From Acidimicrobiia bacterium (GTDB lineage: Bacteria; Actinomycetota; Acidimicrobiia; IMCC26256; PALSA-610), in the NCBI GenBank assembly GCA_026002935.1, contig BPGH01000001.1:1847965-1911964 (forward strand): DNA of 64,000 nt, read 5' to 3'. Numbering within the stretch: position 1 is the stretch's first letter; each line of letters opens with the position of its first letter. The notes below the pieces were generated by a model. The model was not told the DNA's origin. It did not search any database and was given only the letters and a program-made list of their open reading frames with translations. The position numbers were made by a program, and so were the translations under genes. Of the stretch, positions 19,041 through 26,230 are shown in pieces.

Positions 19041-20099
19041 ATGGCCGACCTGCTCGCGCTGACCGAGGAGCTGTGCTCGGTGCCGTCGGTCAGCGGCGAG
19101 GAGCGCGCGCTGGCCGACCACGTCGAGCAGTGGCTGCGTGCCCGTGCCCCCCGCCTCGAGGTGCACCGCGTGCGGCACAACGTCGTCGCCCGCACCGCCG
19201 GCGGCGGGGGCGGGCGGGTGCTCCTGGGCGGTCACCTCGACACGGTCCCGGCGAACGGCAACGAAGTCCCCAGGCGCGAGGGCGACGTGCTGTGGGGCCT
19301 CGGCACCGCGGACATGAAGGGCGGGCTCGCCGTGCTGTGCGACCTGGCGGCCGCGGTGTCGTCGTCGGCGGGCCCGGCGCGGGAGTGCACCTTCGTCTTC
19401 TACGAGGGGGAGGAGGTGGCCGACGAGCACAACGGCCTGCGGCACCTCTTCGAGCGCGCGCCGCACCTCGTCGCCGCCGACCTGGCGATCCTGCTCGAGC
19501 CGACGGGCGGGTGGCTGGAGGCCGGGTGCCAGGGCACGGTGCACGTGGCGGCGACGTTCCACGGGGTGCGGGCCCACTCGGCGCGCCCGTGGACCGGGGT
19601 GAACGCCGTCCACCGTGCCGCCGGGCTGCTCGCGCGCGTCGCGGCGTTCGACGCCCCGGTGGTCGAGGTCGACGGCCTCGCGTACCGCGAATCGCTGCAG
19701 GTCGTGCGCGTCGAGGGCGGCGTGGCGAACAACGTCGTGCCCGACCGCTGCCGCGTCGTCGTCAACCGGCGCTACGCGCCGGCGCGGACGCTCGACGACG
19801 TGCTCGCCGAGCTGCGGGCGCTGTGCGCGGGGGCCGAGGAGGTGGAGGTCCTCAACGCCTCGGTGGCGGCACCGCCGAACCTCGCGCACCCCCTCGTCGC
19901 GGAGTTCGTCGCCGCCGGGGACCTGCCGGTGCGGCCCAAGCTCGGGTGGACCGACGTCGCCCGCTTCGCGGCGGCGGGCGTCCCGGCGTGCAACTTCGGC
20001 CCCGGCGACCCGGACCTCGCCCACACCGCCGGCGAGCGGGTCGACGCGGGCGCCCTCGACCGGTGCCGGGAGGTGCTCGCCCGGTTCGTCGGCGTCTGA
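19041..20099 (+). CDS. dapE: Succinyl-diaminopimelate desuccinylase DapE (M20 family)
   Basis: Zinc-dependent hydrolase releasing LL-diaminopimelate and succinate. 352 residues, ATG 19041. Metal and catalytic residues: H65 and D67 (GGHLDTVP), D91 (GTADMKGG), catalytic E124 with E125 (YEGEEV), a later LEPTGG glutamate, and a C-terminal His in LAHTAGE. A dimerisation (lid) domain is inserted at ~165-280. It shares the dapC-dapD-dapE strand and close spacing, completing the desuccinylation step. Confidence 0.92.
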   Translation: MADLLALTEELCSVPSVSGEERALADHVEQWLRARAPRLEVHRVRHNVVARTAGGGGGRVLLGGHLDTVPANGNEVPRREGDVLWGLGTADMKGGLAVLCDLAAAVSSSAGPARECTFVFYEGEEVADEHNGLRHLFERAPHLVAADLAILLEPTGGWLEAGCQGTVHVAATFHGVRAHSARPWTGVNAVHRAAGLLARVAAFDAPVVEVDGLAYRESLQVVRVEGGVANNVVPDRCRVVVNRRYAPARTLDDVLAELRALCAGAEEVEVLNASVAAPPNLAHPLVAEFVAAGDLPVRPKLGWTDVARFAAAGVPACNFGPGDPDLAHTAGERVDAGALDRCREVLARFVGV

Positions 20100-20175
20100 C
20101 CCGCGCCCGGGTGGCGCGGCTGGTCCGAACGGCGGATTGTGCGCGAACCGGCGCGATCGGTACGGTCATGGCGTC

Positions 20176-21390
20176 GTGGGGCTGCGCGGGGTGCTCGGGA
20201 GGCTCCGGGAGCGGGCGGCGGAGCCGTCGGGGCTGCCGGTGTGGGTGGTGTGCGGGTCGGCCGGCGCGGCGGCGCTGCTGCTGGCCGCCGCCCTCGCGGC
20301 GGGCGGCAGCCGGCTCCCGTTGCCGGCGCAGGCCGTGCTCGCGGCCGCGGCGTTCGCGCCCTGGATCCCGTGGGGGATCCGGGCCCGGTCGTGGGCGTTC
20401 GTCGTCGCGACGTTCGGCCCCGTCGGCGCGCTCCTCGCGGCCGGGGGCTCGCCGGTGCTGTTCGGCCTGCTCGCGTTGGCGACCGCGCGCTTCGCCGTCC
20501 ACGCGCCGGCCGTGGGCGGCGTCGCGTTCGCGGCGGCGGCCGTCGGGTGCGTGGGCGCCCGGCACCAGTGGGTCGGCCCGACCGACTGGTTCGTGTGGAA
20601 GTCCTACGTGGAGCTGGGCCTCGCGCTCGGCTGGGCGATGCGCGGGCAGCGGCTGCTGGTCGTGCGCACCGAGGAGCGGGCCCGCGAGCGCGCGCGGCTC
20701 GCCGCGCTGGAGGAGCGGCGGCGGATCGCGCGCGACGTGCACGACACGCTCGCGCACACCCTCACCGTCATGATGGTGCACCTCGACGCGGCGCGCCTGG
20801 CGGTCGGCGACAACCCGGAACGGGCGACGGAGGCACTCGAGGAGCTCGGCGCGCTCGGGCGGGCGGGTCTCGTCGAGGTCCGGCGATCGGTCGGCCTGCT
20901 GTCCGCGCCGCTGCCGCTCGACGGCCCGCTCGACCCGACGTCGGCGGCGACCGCCGTGGAGGAGCTCGTCGCGTCGTTCCGGCGGGCCGGCGTCGACGTC
21001 GACCTGCGCCTCGACGTCGACATGACCTGCATGGGGCGGCTGGGCGCCGCGCCGGTGGACCTGTGGCGCGGCGCGCACCGGATCCTCCAGGAGGCGCTCG
21101 CCAACGCGGTGCGACACGCGCCCGGGGTCCCCGTGCGCGTGCGGGTCGACATCGACGACGCGCACGTGCGGCTCGAGGTCGTCAACGACCGGCGCGCCGT
21201 CGTGTCGCCCGCGGTGCCGGGCGGTGGCGCCGGGCTGCAGGGGATGCGCGAGCGGGTGGCGGCGCTCGGCGGGTCGCTCGAGGCCGGGCCGGCGGGCCCC
21301 CGGTGGGTCGTGCGCGCCGCGCTGCCGCTCGGCGGGCGGGCCCCGGCCGCGCTCGGCGGGCCGCGGCCGGCGCGCAGGAGGGCGTCGTGA
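20176..21390 (+). CDS. NarL-type sensor histidine kinase
   Basis: 404 residues from GTG 20176. About five N-terminal hydrophobic helices (residues ~20-150) form a membrane sensor without a large external domain. A short linker leads to a HisKA_3 dimerisation domain with phospho-acceptor H189 in RRIARDVHDTLAHTLTV, and a HATPase_c domain (~290-385) with LQEALANAVRHA (N-box) and GAGLQGMRERV (G-box). The stop overlaps the response-regulator start by GTGA, so it is the cognate kinase of the next gene. The signal is unknown. Confidence 0.9.
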   Translation: MGLRGVLGRLRERAAEPSGLPVWVVCGSAGAAALLLAAALAAGGSRLPLPAQAVLAAAAFAPWIPWGIRARSWAFVVATFGPVGALLAAGGSPVLFGLLALATARFAVHAPAVGGVAFAAAAVGCVGARHQWVGPTDWFVWKSYVELGLALGWAMRGQRLLVVRTEERARERARLAALEERRRIARDVHDTLAHTLTVMMVHLDAARLAVGDNPERATEALEELGALGRAGLVEVRRSVGLLSAPLPLDGPLDPTSAATAVEELVASFRRAGVDVDLRLDVDMTCMGRLGAAPVDLWRGAHRILQEALANAVRHAPGVPVRVRVDIDDAHVRLEVVNDRRAVVSPAVPGGGAGLQGMRERVAALGGSLEAGPAGPRWVVRAALPLGGRAPAALGGPRPARRRAS

Positions 21391-22055
21391 TCCGCCTGGT
21401 GCTCGCCGACGACCAGCCCCTGGTGCGCACCGGGTTGCGCCGGATCTTCGACCGCCGCCACGGGTTCGAGGTGGTGGGCGAGGCCGGCGACGGCGAGGGC
21501 GCCGTCGAGGCCGCGGTCCGCCTGCGGCCCGACGTCGTCGTGATGGACATGCGGATGCCCCGCACCGACGGTGCCGAGGCGATCCGGCGCCTGCGCCGCC
21601 TGCCCGACGCGCCGCCGGTGCTCGTGCTGACCACCTACGACGACCCCGACACCGTGCGCCGGGCGGTCGGCGCGGGCGCGGCGGGCTTCGCCCTCAAGGA
21701 CGCGGGAACCGACGACCTGCACCGCGCGGTGCGCGAGGTCGCCGCGGGCAACGGCTGGGTCGACTTCGGCGTCGCCCGGCCGCTGCTCGAGCACGTGGGG
21801 CGCGCGTTGCCCGCCGCGGACCGCCGGGCCGACCTCGACCGGCTGACCGACCGGGAGCGCCACGTGCTCGCGCTCGTCGGCGCCGGTGCCTCGAACGCCG
21901 AGATCGCGCAGCGCTGCTGCATCAGCACCGGCACCGTGAAGACCCACGTGGGCAGCATCCTCGCCAAGCTCGGCCTGCGCGACCGCGCGGCCGCGATCGT
22001 GTTCGCGTTCCGTCACGGCCTCGTGTCGCCCGGCGATCCCGTCGACGGGCCGTGA
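21387..22055 (+). CDS. NarL/FixJ family response regulator
   Basis: 222 residues from GTG 21387. Receiver domain with acidic pair D8-D9, phospho-acceptor D54 (VVMDMRMP), Thr (LTTYDD) and Lys (ALKDAG), all standard. C-terminal LuxR-type helix-turn-helix (~155-210; LTDRERHVLALV ... GTVKTHVGSILAKLGLRDR). It is translationally coupled to the histidine kinase. Targets unknown. It converges on lexA. Confidence 0.92.
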   Translation: MIRLVLADDQPLVRTGLRRIFDRRHGFEVVGEAGDGEGAVEAAVRLRPDVVVMDMRMPRTDGAEAIRRLRRLPDAPPVLVLTTYDDPDTVRRAVGAGAAGFALKDAGTDDLHRAVREVAAGNGWVDFGVARPLLEHVGRALPAADRRADLDRLTDRERHVLALVGAGASNAEIAQRCCISTGTVKTHVGSILAKLGLRDRAAAIVFAFRHGLVSPGDPVDGP

Positions 22056-22056
22056 C

Positions 22057-22087
22057 CCGGACCCGGCGATCCCGGCCGCCGGTCCGG
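22057..22087. terminator. Candidate hairpin between response regulator and lexA
   Basis: CCGGACC (22057-22063) pairs with GGTCCGG (22081-22087) over a 17-base loop in the 40 bases between convergent stops. It is modest in strength. Confidence 0.4.
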
Positions 22088-22095
22088 CGCCGCCT

Positions 22096-22800
22096 TCAGA
22101 TGCGCCGCAGCAGCGTGACGACCTTGCCGTAGATGCGGACCTCGTCGGGGTCGAAGACCATGTCGTCGAGGGCCGGGTTCGCCGGGCGCAGGATCACCTT
22201 GCCGCGCCGGCGCAGCAGCGTCTTGACGCTCGCCTCGTCACCCGGGATCCCCGCGACGACGATCTCGCCGTTCTCCGCGGTGGGCTGTGCCCGCGCGACG
22301 ACGTAGTCGCCGTCGAAGATGCCCGCGTCGATCATCGAGTCGCCGCGTACGCGCAGCATGAAGCACTCCCCGGTGCCGACGAAGTCCTCGGGGAGCGGCA
22401 CGAGCTCCTCGACCCGCTCCGCGGCGAGGACCCCGGTGCCGGCGGCGACGTCGCCCAGCAGCGGGACGTGGCGCACGGGGCGGCGCTGCGCGCTCGCGCC
22501 CGTCCCCGGCTCGCGGGCGATCTCGATCGCGCGCGGCTTCGACGGGTCGCGCCGCAGGTAGCCCTTGTCCTGCAGGGCGGCGAGGTGCGCGTGCACGGTG
22601 GACGGCGACGAGAGCCCGACGGCCTCGCCGATCTCCCGCACGCTCGGCGGGTAGCCCCGGCGGCGTACGGACTCGTCGATGAACTCGAGCACCTGCCGCT
22701 GGCGGTCGGTGAGCACGGCCGGCGCCGCGTCGGGTGCGGGGGCGTCGGGTGCGGGGGCGTCGGGCGGGGCGGGGGGGCCGGTCGGCACGCGTGCGGGCAT
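22096..22800 (-). CDS. lexA: LexA repressor
   Basis: SOS-response repressor with self-cleaving peptidase. Start taken at ATG 22800 (234 residues): a longer frame reaches 22863, but that would run through two of the SOS boxes. N-terminal Pro/Ala-rich extension (~1-28), winged helix-turn-helix (~30-92), then the S24 peptidase fold with cleavage site A120-G121 (GDVAAGTG), catalytic S155 (RGDSMIDAG) and K193 (EASVKTLL). Autoregulation is expected from the boxes at 22817-22877, which also face the divergent LysM gene. Confidence 0.95.
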   Translation of the reverse strand: MPARVPTGPPAPPDAPAPDAPAPDAAPAVLTDRQRQVLEFIDESVRRRGYPPSVREIGEAVGLSSPSTVHAHLAALQDKGYLRRDPSKPRAIEIAREPGTGASAQRRPVRHVPLLGDVAAGTGVLAAERVEELVPLPEDFVGTGECFMLRVRGDSMIDAGIFDGDYVVARAQPTAENGEIVVAGIPGDEASVKTLLRRRGKVILRPANPALDDMVFDPDEVRIYGKVVTLLRRI

Positions 22801-22816
22801 GGTCCCGACGCTAACA

Positions 22817-22830
22817 CGATCAGGTGTTCG
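22817..22830. promoter_or_regulatory. SOS box 1 of the lexA/LysM intergenic region
   Basis: CGATCAGGTGTTCG differs from the perfect box at 22864 by a single base (T for A in the left half-site). It is 16 bases upstream of the lexA start. Confidence 0.65.
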
Positions 22831-22833
22831 GGG

Positions 22834-22847
22834 CAAACATCCGTTCG
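22834..22847. promoter_or_regulatory. Degenerate SOS box 2 of the lexA/LysM region
   Basis: CAAACATCCGTTCG keeps the right half GTTCG and four of five bases of the left half. It is spaced 17 bases from box 1, start to start. Confidence 0.45.
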
Positions 22848-22863
22848 ATCTCCCTCTTGACAC

Positions 22864-22877
22864 CGAACAGGTGTTCG
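22864..22877. promoter_or_regulatory. SOS box 3 (perfect) of the lexA/LysM region
   Basis: CGAACAGGTGTTCG is an exact CGAAC-N4-GTTCG palindrome, 30 bases from box 2, start to start. It lies between lexA and the divergent LysM gene and can control either or both. Confidence 0.9.
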
Positions 22878-23020
22878 GCGAGGGTAGGTGTCACACCCGC
22901 GTGGTTCGCTGCGGGCACCGGCCCCGACCCGCACCGACCGACCCGCACCGACCCGCACCGGACCCCACCGCTCACGACCACCCGACCGCACCGAAGCCGC
23001 CGAGCCGCCAGGAGCCCCCG

Positions 23021-23452
23021 ATGGCCGCAGTCGTGATCCCCGCCCCCGCACCCGAGCGCCTCGTGGTCCGGCGCCCCCGCCGGGTGCCCGACCCCACCGG
23101 CCGGCCGGGCCGCCCGGCCGGTGCCCACCGCGGCCCGGCGCCGATCGCACGCTCCCCCCGCCGAGCCGCCGCCGTCTACCGGCGGCGTCGGCTCGTGGCG
23201 TTGGCGGTCGGCGCCGGGCTGGCGCTCGCGGTGGGCCACGCCGGCGCGGCGCTCGGCGGTGACTCCCTCGCCCCCGCCGAGCGCCGCCCGGAGGTGGTCA
23301 CGGTCGTGGTCGAGCCGGGCGACACGCTCTGGTCGGTCGCGCAGCGGCTCGCGCCGGGTCGTGATCCCCGGCCCGTCGTCGACGCGCTCGTGCAGGCGCG
23401 TGGCTCGGCGGAGCTGGTGCCCGGCGAGACGCTGACCTGGCTCGCCGGCTGA
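23021..23452 (+). CDS. LysM-domain membrane protein, probable SOS-induced division inhibitor/cell-wall factor
   Basis: 143 residues, ATG 23021 with AGGAG at 23010-23014. A basic N-terminus (~1-55) is followed by one hydrophobic segment (LVALAVGAGLALAVGHAGAA, about 58-77) and a C-terminal LysM peptidoglycan-binding domain (VVEPGDTLWSVAQRLAPGRD..., about 92-140). Divergent from lexA and beside a perfect SOS box. The position and layout match YneA of Bacillus and Rv2719c/ChiZ or DivS of other actinobacteria, SOS-induced proteins that delay division or remodel wall. The specific function here is inferred from context. Confidence 0.72.
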   Translation: MAAVVIPAPAPERLVVRRPRRVPDPTGRPGRPAGAHRGPAPIARSPRRAAAVYRRRRLVALAVGAGLALAVGHAGAALGGDSLAPAERRPEVVTVVVEPGDTLWSVAQRLAPGRDPRPVVDALVQARGSAELVPGETLTWLAG

Positions 23453-23508
23453 GCGCGCCCGTGCGGGGCGGGTCCGTGGGGCGCGCATCGGCGGCTACCG
23501 TGCCGGTC

Positions 23509-23973
23509 GTGCGCTGTCCGTACTGCCGCGCCCTCGACGACAAGGTCGTCGACTCGCGGCTCGCCGACGACGGCGACGCGATCCGCCGCCGCCGCGAGTG
23601 CCTGGCCTGCCACCGGCGGTTCACCACCTACGAGCGGGTGGAGGAGGTCGCGCTCGTGGTCCGCAAGCGGTCGGGCGCGACCGAGCCGTTCGACCGCGCG
23701 AAGGTGCGGGCCGGCATCGAGCGCGCCGCGTCGGGTCGTCTCGACGAGGCGACGGTCGCCGGGGTCGTCACCGCGGTCGAGGAGGAGTTGCGGGCGCTCG
23801 GCGGGGAGGTCGGCAGCGACCGCGTCGGGGTCGCGGTCCTGGAGCGGCTGCGCAGCCTCGATCCGGTCGCCTACCTGCGCTTCGCGTCCGTGTACAAGGG
23901 GTTCGAGGACCTCGCCGACTTCGAGCGCGAGGTGGTCGAGCTCCAGAAGACCACCGCACCGAAGCGCCGCTGA
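23509..23973 (+). CDS. nrdR: Transcriptional repressor NrdR
   Basis: Repressor of ribonucleotide reductase genes that senses ATP/dATP. 154 residues; the start is set at GTG 23509 so the protein begins VRCPYC as in the family (the frame is open further upstream). Zinc ribbon C3, C6, C31, C34; ATP-cone domain (~47-137) beginning VVRKRSGATEPFDRAKV. The regulated gene nrdJ lies about 2.3 kb downstream, separated by the two RTX-like genes. Confidence 0.95.
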   Translation: MRCPYCRALDDKVVDSRLADDGDAIRRRRECLACHRRFTTYERVEEVALVVRKRSGATEPFDRAKVRAGIERAASGRLDEATVAGVVTAVEEELRALGGEVGSDRVGVAVLERLRSLDPVAYLRFASVYKGFEDLADFEREVVELQKTTAPKRR

Positions 23974-23981
23974 GGTCGCAG

Positions 23982-24009
23982 CCGGCCTCCTCCCGGGGGC
24001 CGAGGCCGG
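23982..24009 (+). terminator. Hairpin terminator after nrdR
   Basis: CCGGCCTC (23982-23989) pairs with GAGGCCGG (24002-24009), with a 12-base loop, 9 bases after the nrdR stop. Confidence 0.6.
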
Positions 24010-24167
24010 TCCACCCCGCGGGCGGGTCACGCCCGCCGCGAGGCCCGGCGACGCGCGACCGGGGTCCGATCCGTCACGCCGGGGCCGGGGCGCACACTCG
24101 CCCGGTGCCGGATCGGCGCGTCCCGCGGGGGCGGCCGCCGGCGGACGCCGACGAGGAGGAACCGGCG

Positions 24168-24996
24168 ATGGTCCGTACGTCCCTGCGGGTCGCGCTCGCG
24201 AGCGCGCTCGCCCTGCTCGCACCGGGGCTCCCCGGCGCGCCCGCGCACGCCGCGACCGCGCCCGGCATCCGGATCGTGAACGGCGACGTGGTGATCACCG
24301 ACGCGCCGGGCGGCGCGCTCGACGTGCACGTCCTGCAGTACCTGCAGTTCACCTCGATCCAGAGCAACGTGCCCCTCGAACCGCTGCCCGCCGGGTGCAC
24401 CCGCGGGCGGGGCAGCGCGGCCCGGCCCCACCAGCTCACCTGCGGCGCCACCGACCAGGCGGCGCTCGACCTGGGCGACGGCGCCGACCGCGCCGAGGTC
24501 GTCACCACCAACGGTGCCCCCGCGGTGGTCGGCGGTCTCGGCGACGACGTGATCGGCGTCACGCACCTCGGCGGCGGGCGGGCGATCGTGTTCGCCGACC
24601 GGTTCGGCGTCCCCGACCTGGTTCGACGGGCACGACGTCGTCACCGTCGGCGCCGCCACGCCGAGCATCGTGGTCGGCGGCGCCGGGCGCGACACCCTGC
24701 GCGGCGGCTCCGGCGCCGACCACCTGCTCGGCGGGCCGAGCGAGGACCGGATCGAGGGCCGGGGCGGCCCCGACACCCTCGACGGCGAGGGCGGCGACGA
24801 CGTCGTCAAGGGCGACGACGGTGCCGACACGGTGGCCGGCGGCCCCGGCGCCGACGAGCTGCGCGGCGGCAACGGCCGGGACACCCTCGCCGCGCGCGAC
24901 GGCGTGACCGACCGCGTCGTCGCCTGCGGCCAGGGCGACGGGGTCGCGGACACGGTCGACGCCGACCCGTCCGACCCGTTGCAGCACTGCCCGTAG
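24168..24996 (+). CDS. Secreted RTX-like calcium-binding repeat protein A (frameshifted)
   Basis: ATG 24168 with AGGAGG at 24154-24159. An N-terminal signal peptide (basic start, hydrophobic core, cleavage near AHAAT, ~residue 29) leads to a domain shared with the next gene (LEPLPAGC ... LDLGDGADRA), then RTX-like nonapeptide repeats (GGAGRDTL, GGSGADHL, GGPGADEL) and a C-terminal CGQGDG ... LQHCP cap with two cysteines. Comparison with the paralogue at 25054 shows one extra base at about 24618 (after GVPD), which throws the repeats into another frame; reading continues from TGG 24619. The intact protein would be about 275 residues. Function unknown; repeats of this kind usually bind Ca2+ outside the cell. 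Confidence 0.65.
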
Positions 24997-25053
24997 CCGC
25001 ACCCGACCGGACCGCCCGCGCGCGGGCACGCAAGCCACGAGGGGGAACTCCTG

Positions 25054-25906
25054 ATGCACCTGCGACCGCTCCGCCGCGTCCTCGCCGGCGTCACCGTGGG
25101 CGTGGCGCTCGCCGCCACGGCCGCCGGCCGCCGGGGCCGCCGGCCCGCCGTCGATCGCGATCACCGACGGGAACCTGGTGATCGTCGACGCGCCCGGCAA
25201 CGTGCTGTCGCTCGACGCGTACAACGTCGGCACGGCCCGCACGATCCGGTCGAGCCACCGGCTCGAGCCGCTGCCCGCGGGGTGCAGCCGGTACGACGCG
25301 GGCGGCGCGCTGCGCCACGGGCTGACGTGCCCCTCCTGGACGGGCCACGTCGCGGTCGACCTCGGGGACGGTCCCGACCGCGCGTCCGTGCGCTCGTCGG
25401 CCGGCCCGATCCTCGTGATCGGCGGCCTCGGCGACGACACGATCTCGGTGGCGCACTCGCGTGCCGGGCGCAACGTGTTCGTGTTCGGCGACCGGTTCGG
25501 CGCGCCGAGCTGGCTCGACGGCGACGACACGATCGCCGCGGGGACCGACGAGTCGATCCCGAGCCGCGCCGACTCGGTCGTGTACGCCAACGCGGGCGAC
25601 GACACGGTCACCGGCTCCCGCAACGCCGACGAGCTCCACGGCGGCCCGGGCCGCGACGCGCTCGCGGGCGGCGACGGCGCGGACACCCTGTCGGGGGACG
25701 ACGGCGACGACCTCGTCCAGGGCAACAGGGGCGCCGACACCCTGACGGGGGGTGCCGGCGCGGACGACCTGCGCGGGGGCGCCGGGCGCGACGTGCTCGA
25801 CGCGCGCGACGGCCGCGCGGACGCCGCGGTCGACTGCGGCAAGGGCGACGGCGTCGCCGACGCCGTCGGGGCGGACCCGGCCGACCCGCTCCGGCACTGC
25901 CCGTAG
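25054..25906 (+). CDS. Secreted RTX-like calcium-binding repeat protein B (paralogue of A, frameshifted)
   Basis: ATG 25054 preceded by GAGGGGGA. The signal-peptide-like N-terminus (MHLRPLRRVLAGVTVGVALA) is in one frame and the mature part in another; the shift (one extra base) lies in the repetitive GGCCGCC stretch at about 25120-25145. The mature part shares LEPLPAGC, LDLGDGPDRA, GDRFGAPSWLDGDDT and the RTX-like repeats (GGPGRDAL, GGDGADTL, GGAGADDL) with protein A, and ends DPLRHCP. Intact length would be about 283 residues. The two genes are a tandem duplication with 57 bases between them. Confidence 0.65.
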
Positions 25907-25936
25907 GGCGCGACGGGTCTCGCCCCGGGCGGGGAT

Positions 25937-25967
25937 CGCGGGGTGCGGCCGCCGGCCGCACCCCGCG
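25937..25967 (+). terminator. Strong hairpin terminator after RTX-like gene B
   Basis: A perfect 14-bp stem (25937-25950 with 25954-25967) with a 3-base loop, 30 bases after the stop codon. It separates the RTX-like genes from the nrdJ promoter. Confidence 0.75.
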
Positions 25968-26000
25968 CCGCGTCGGCGGCCGGGAGGTGCCCCGGACCCG

Positions 26001-26030
26001 TTGACAGGCCTGGAACTACAGTGGTGTAAT
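26001..26030 (+). promoter_or_regulatory. Strong sigma-70-type promoter for nrdJ
   Basis: TTGACA (26001-26006, consensus) and TGTAAT (26025-26030, one mismatch to TATAAT) are spaced by 18 bases, about 200 bases before the nrdJ start. This is the best consensus promoter seen in the window. Confidence 0.65.
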
Positions 26031-26063
26031 GCACCCCCATCTCGCGGTACGATCAGGGTCCGA

Positions 26064-26079
26064 CCCCAACATCTTGTGG
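26064..26079. promoter_or_regulatory. Candidate NrdR box in the nrdJ leader
   Basis: CCCCAACATCTTGTGG fits the core of the NrdR-box pattern (A.AT.T.G spacing with a GTGG right arm). NrdR boxes normally come in pairs; I could not find a convincing partner, so this is tentative. Confidence 0.4.
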
Positions 26080-26230
26080 TTCGTGGCGTGGTGCTCGGAG
26101 GGCACGGAGGGCGCCGAGGGGTCGGGTCGGGGGCGGGGTCACCGCCCGGCGTGAGGCGCCGGGGACCCCGGTGATCGGGACGGCCGCGGACGGTCCGCCA
26201 CGGAGGGCACCCATACCGGCGGAGGGGCCG

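Noticed and set aside
26012..26027. Second NrdR box overlapping the nrdJ -10 region
   Set aside because: It matches only one of the conserved core bases; not convincing.
25907..26230. Cobalamin riboswitch before nrdJ
   Set aside because: No B12-box sequence (GCCACTG-type) was found in the leader; a promoter and a candidate NrdR box fit better.
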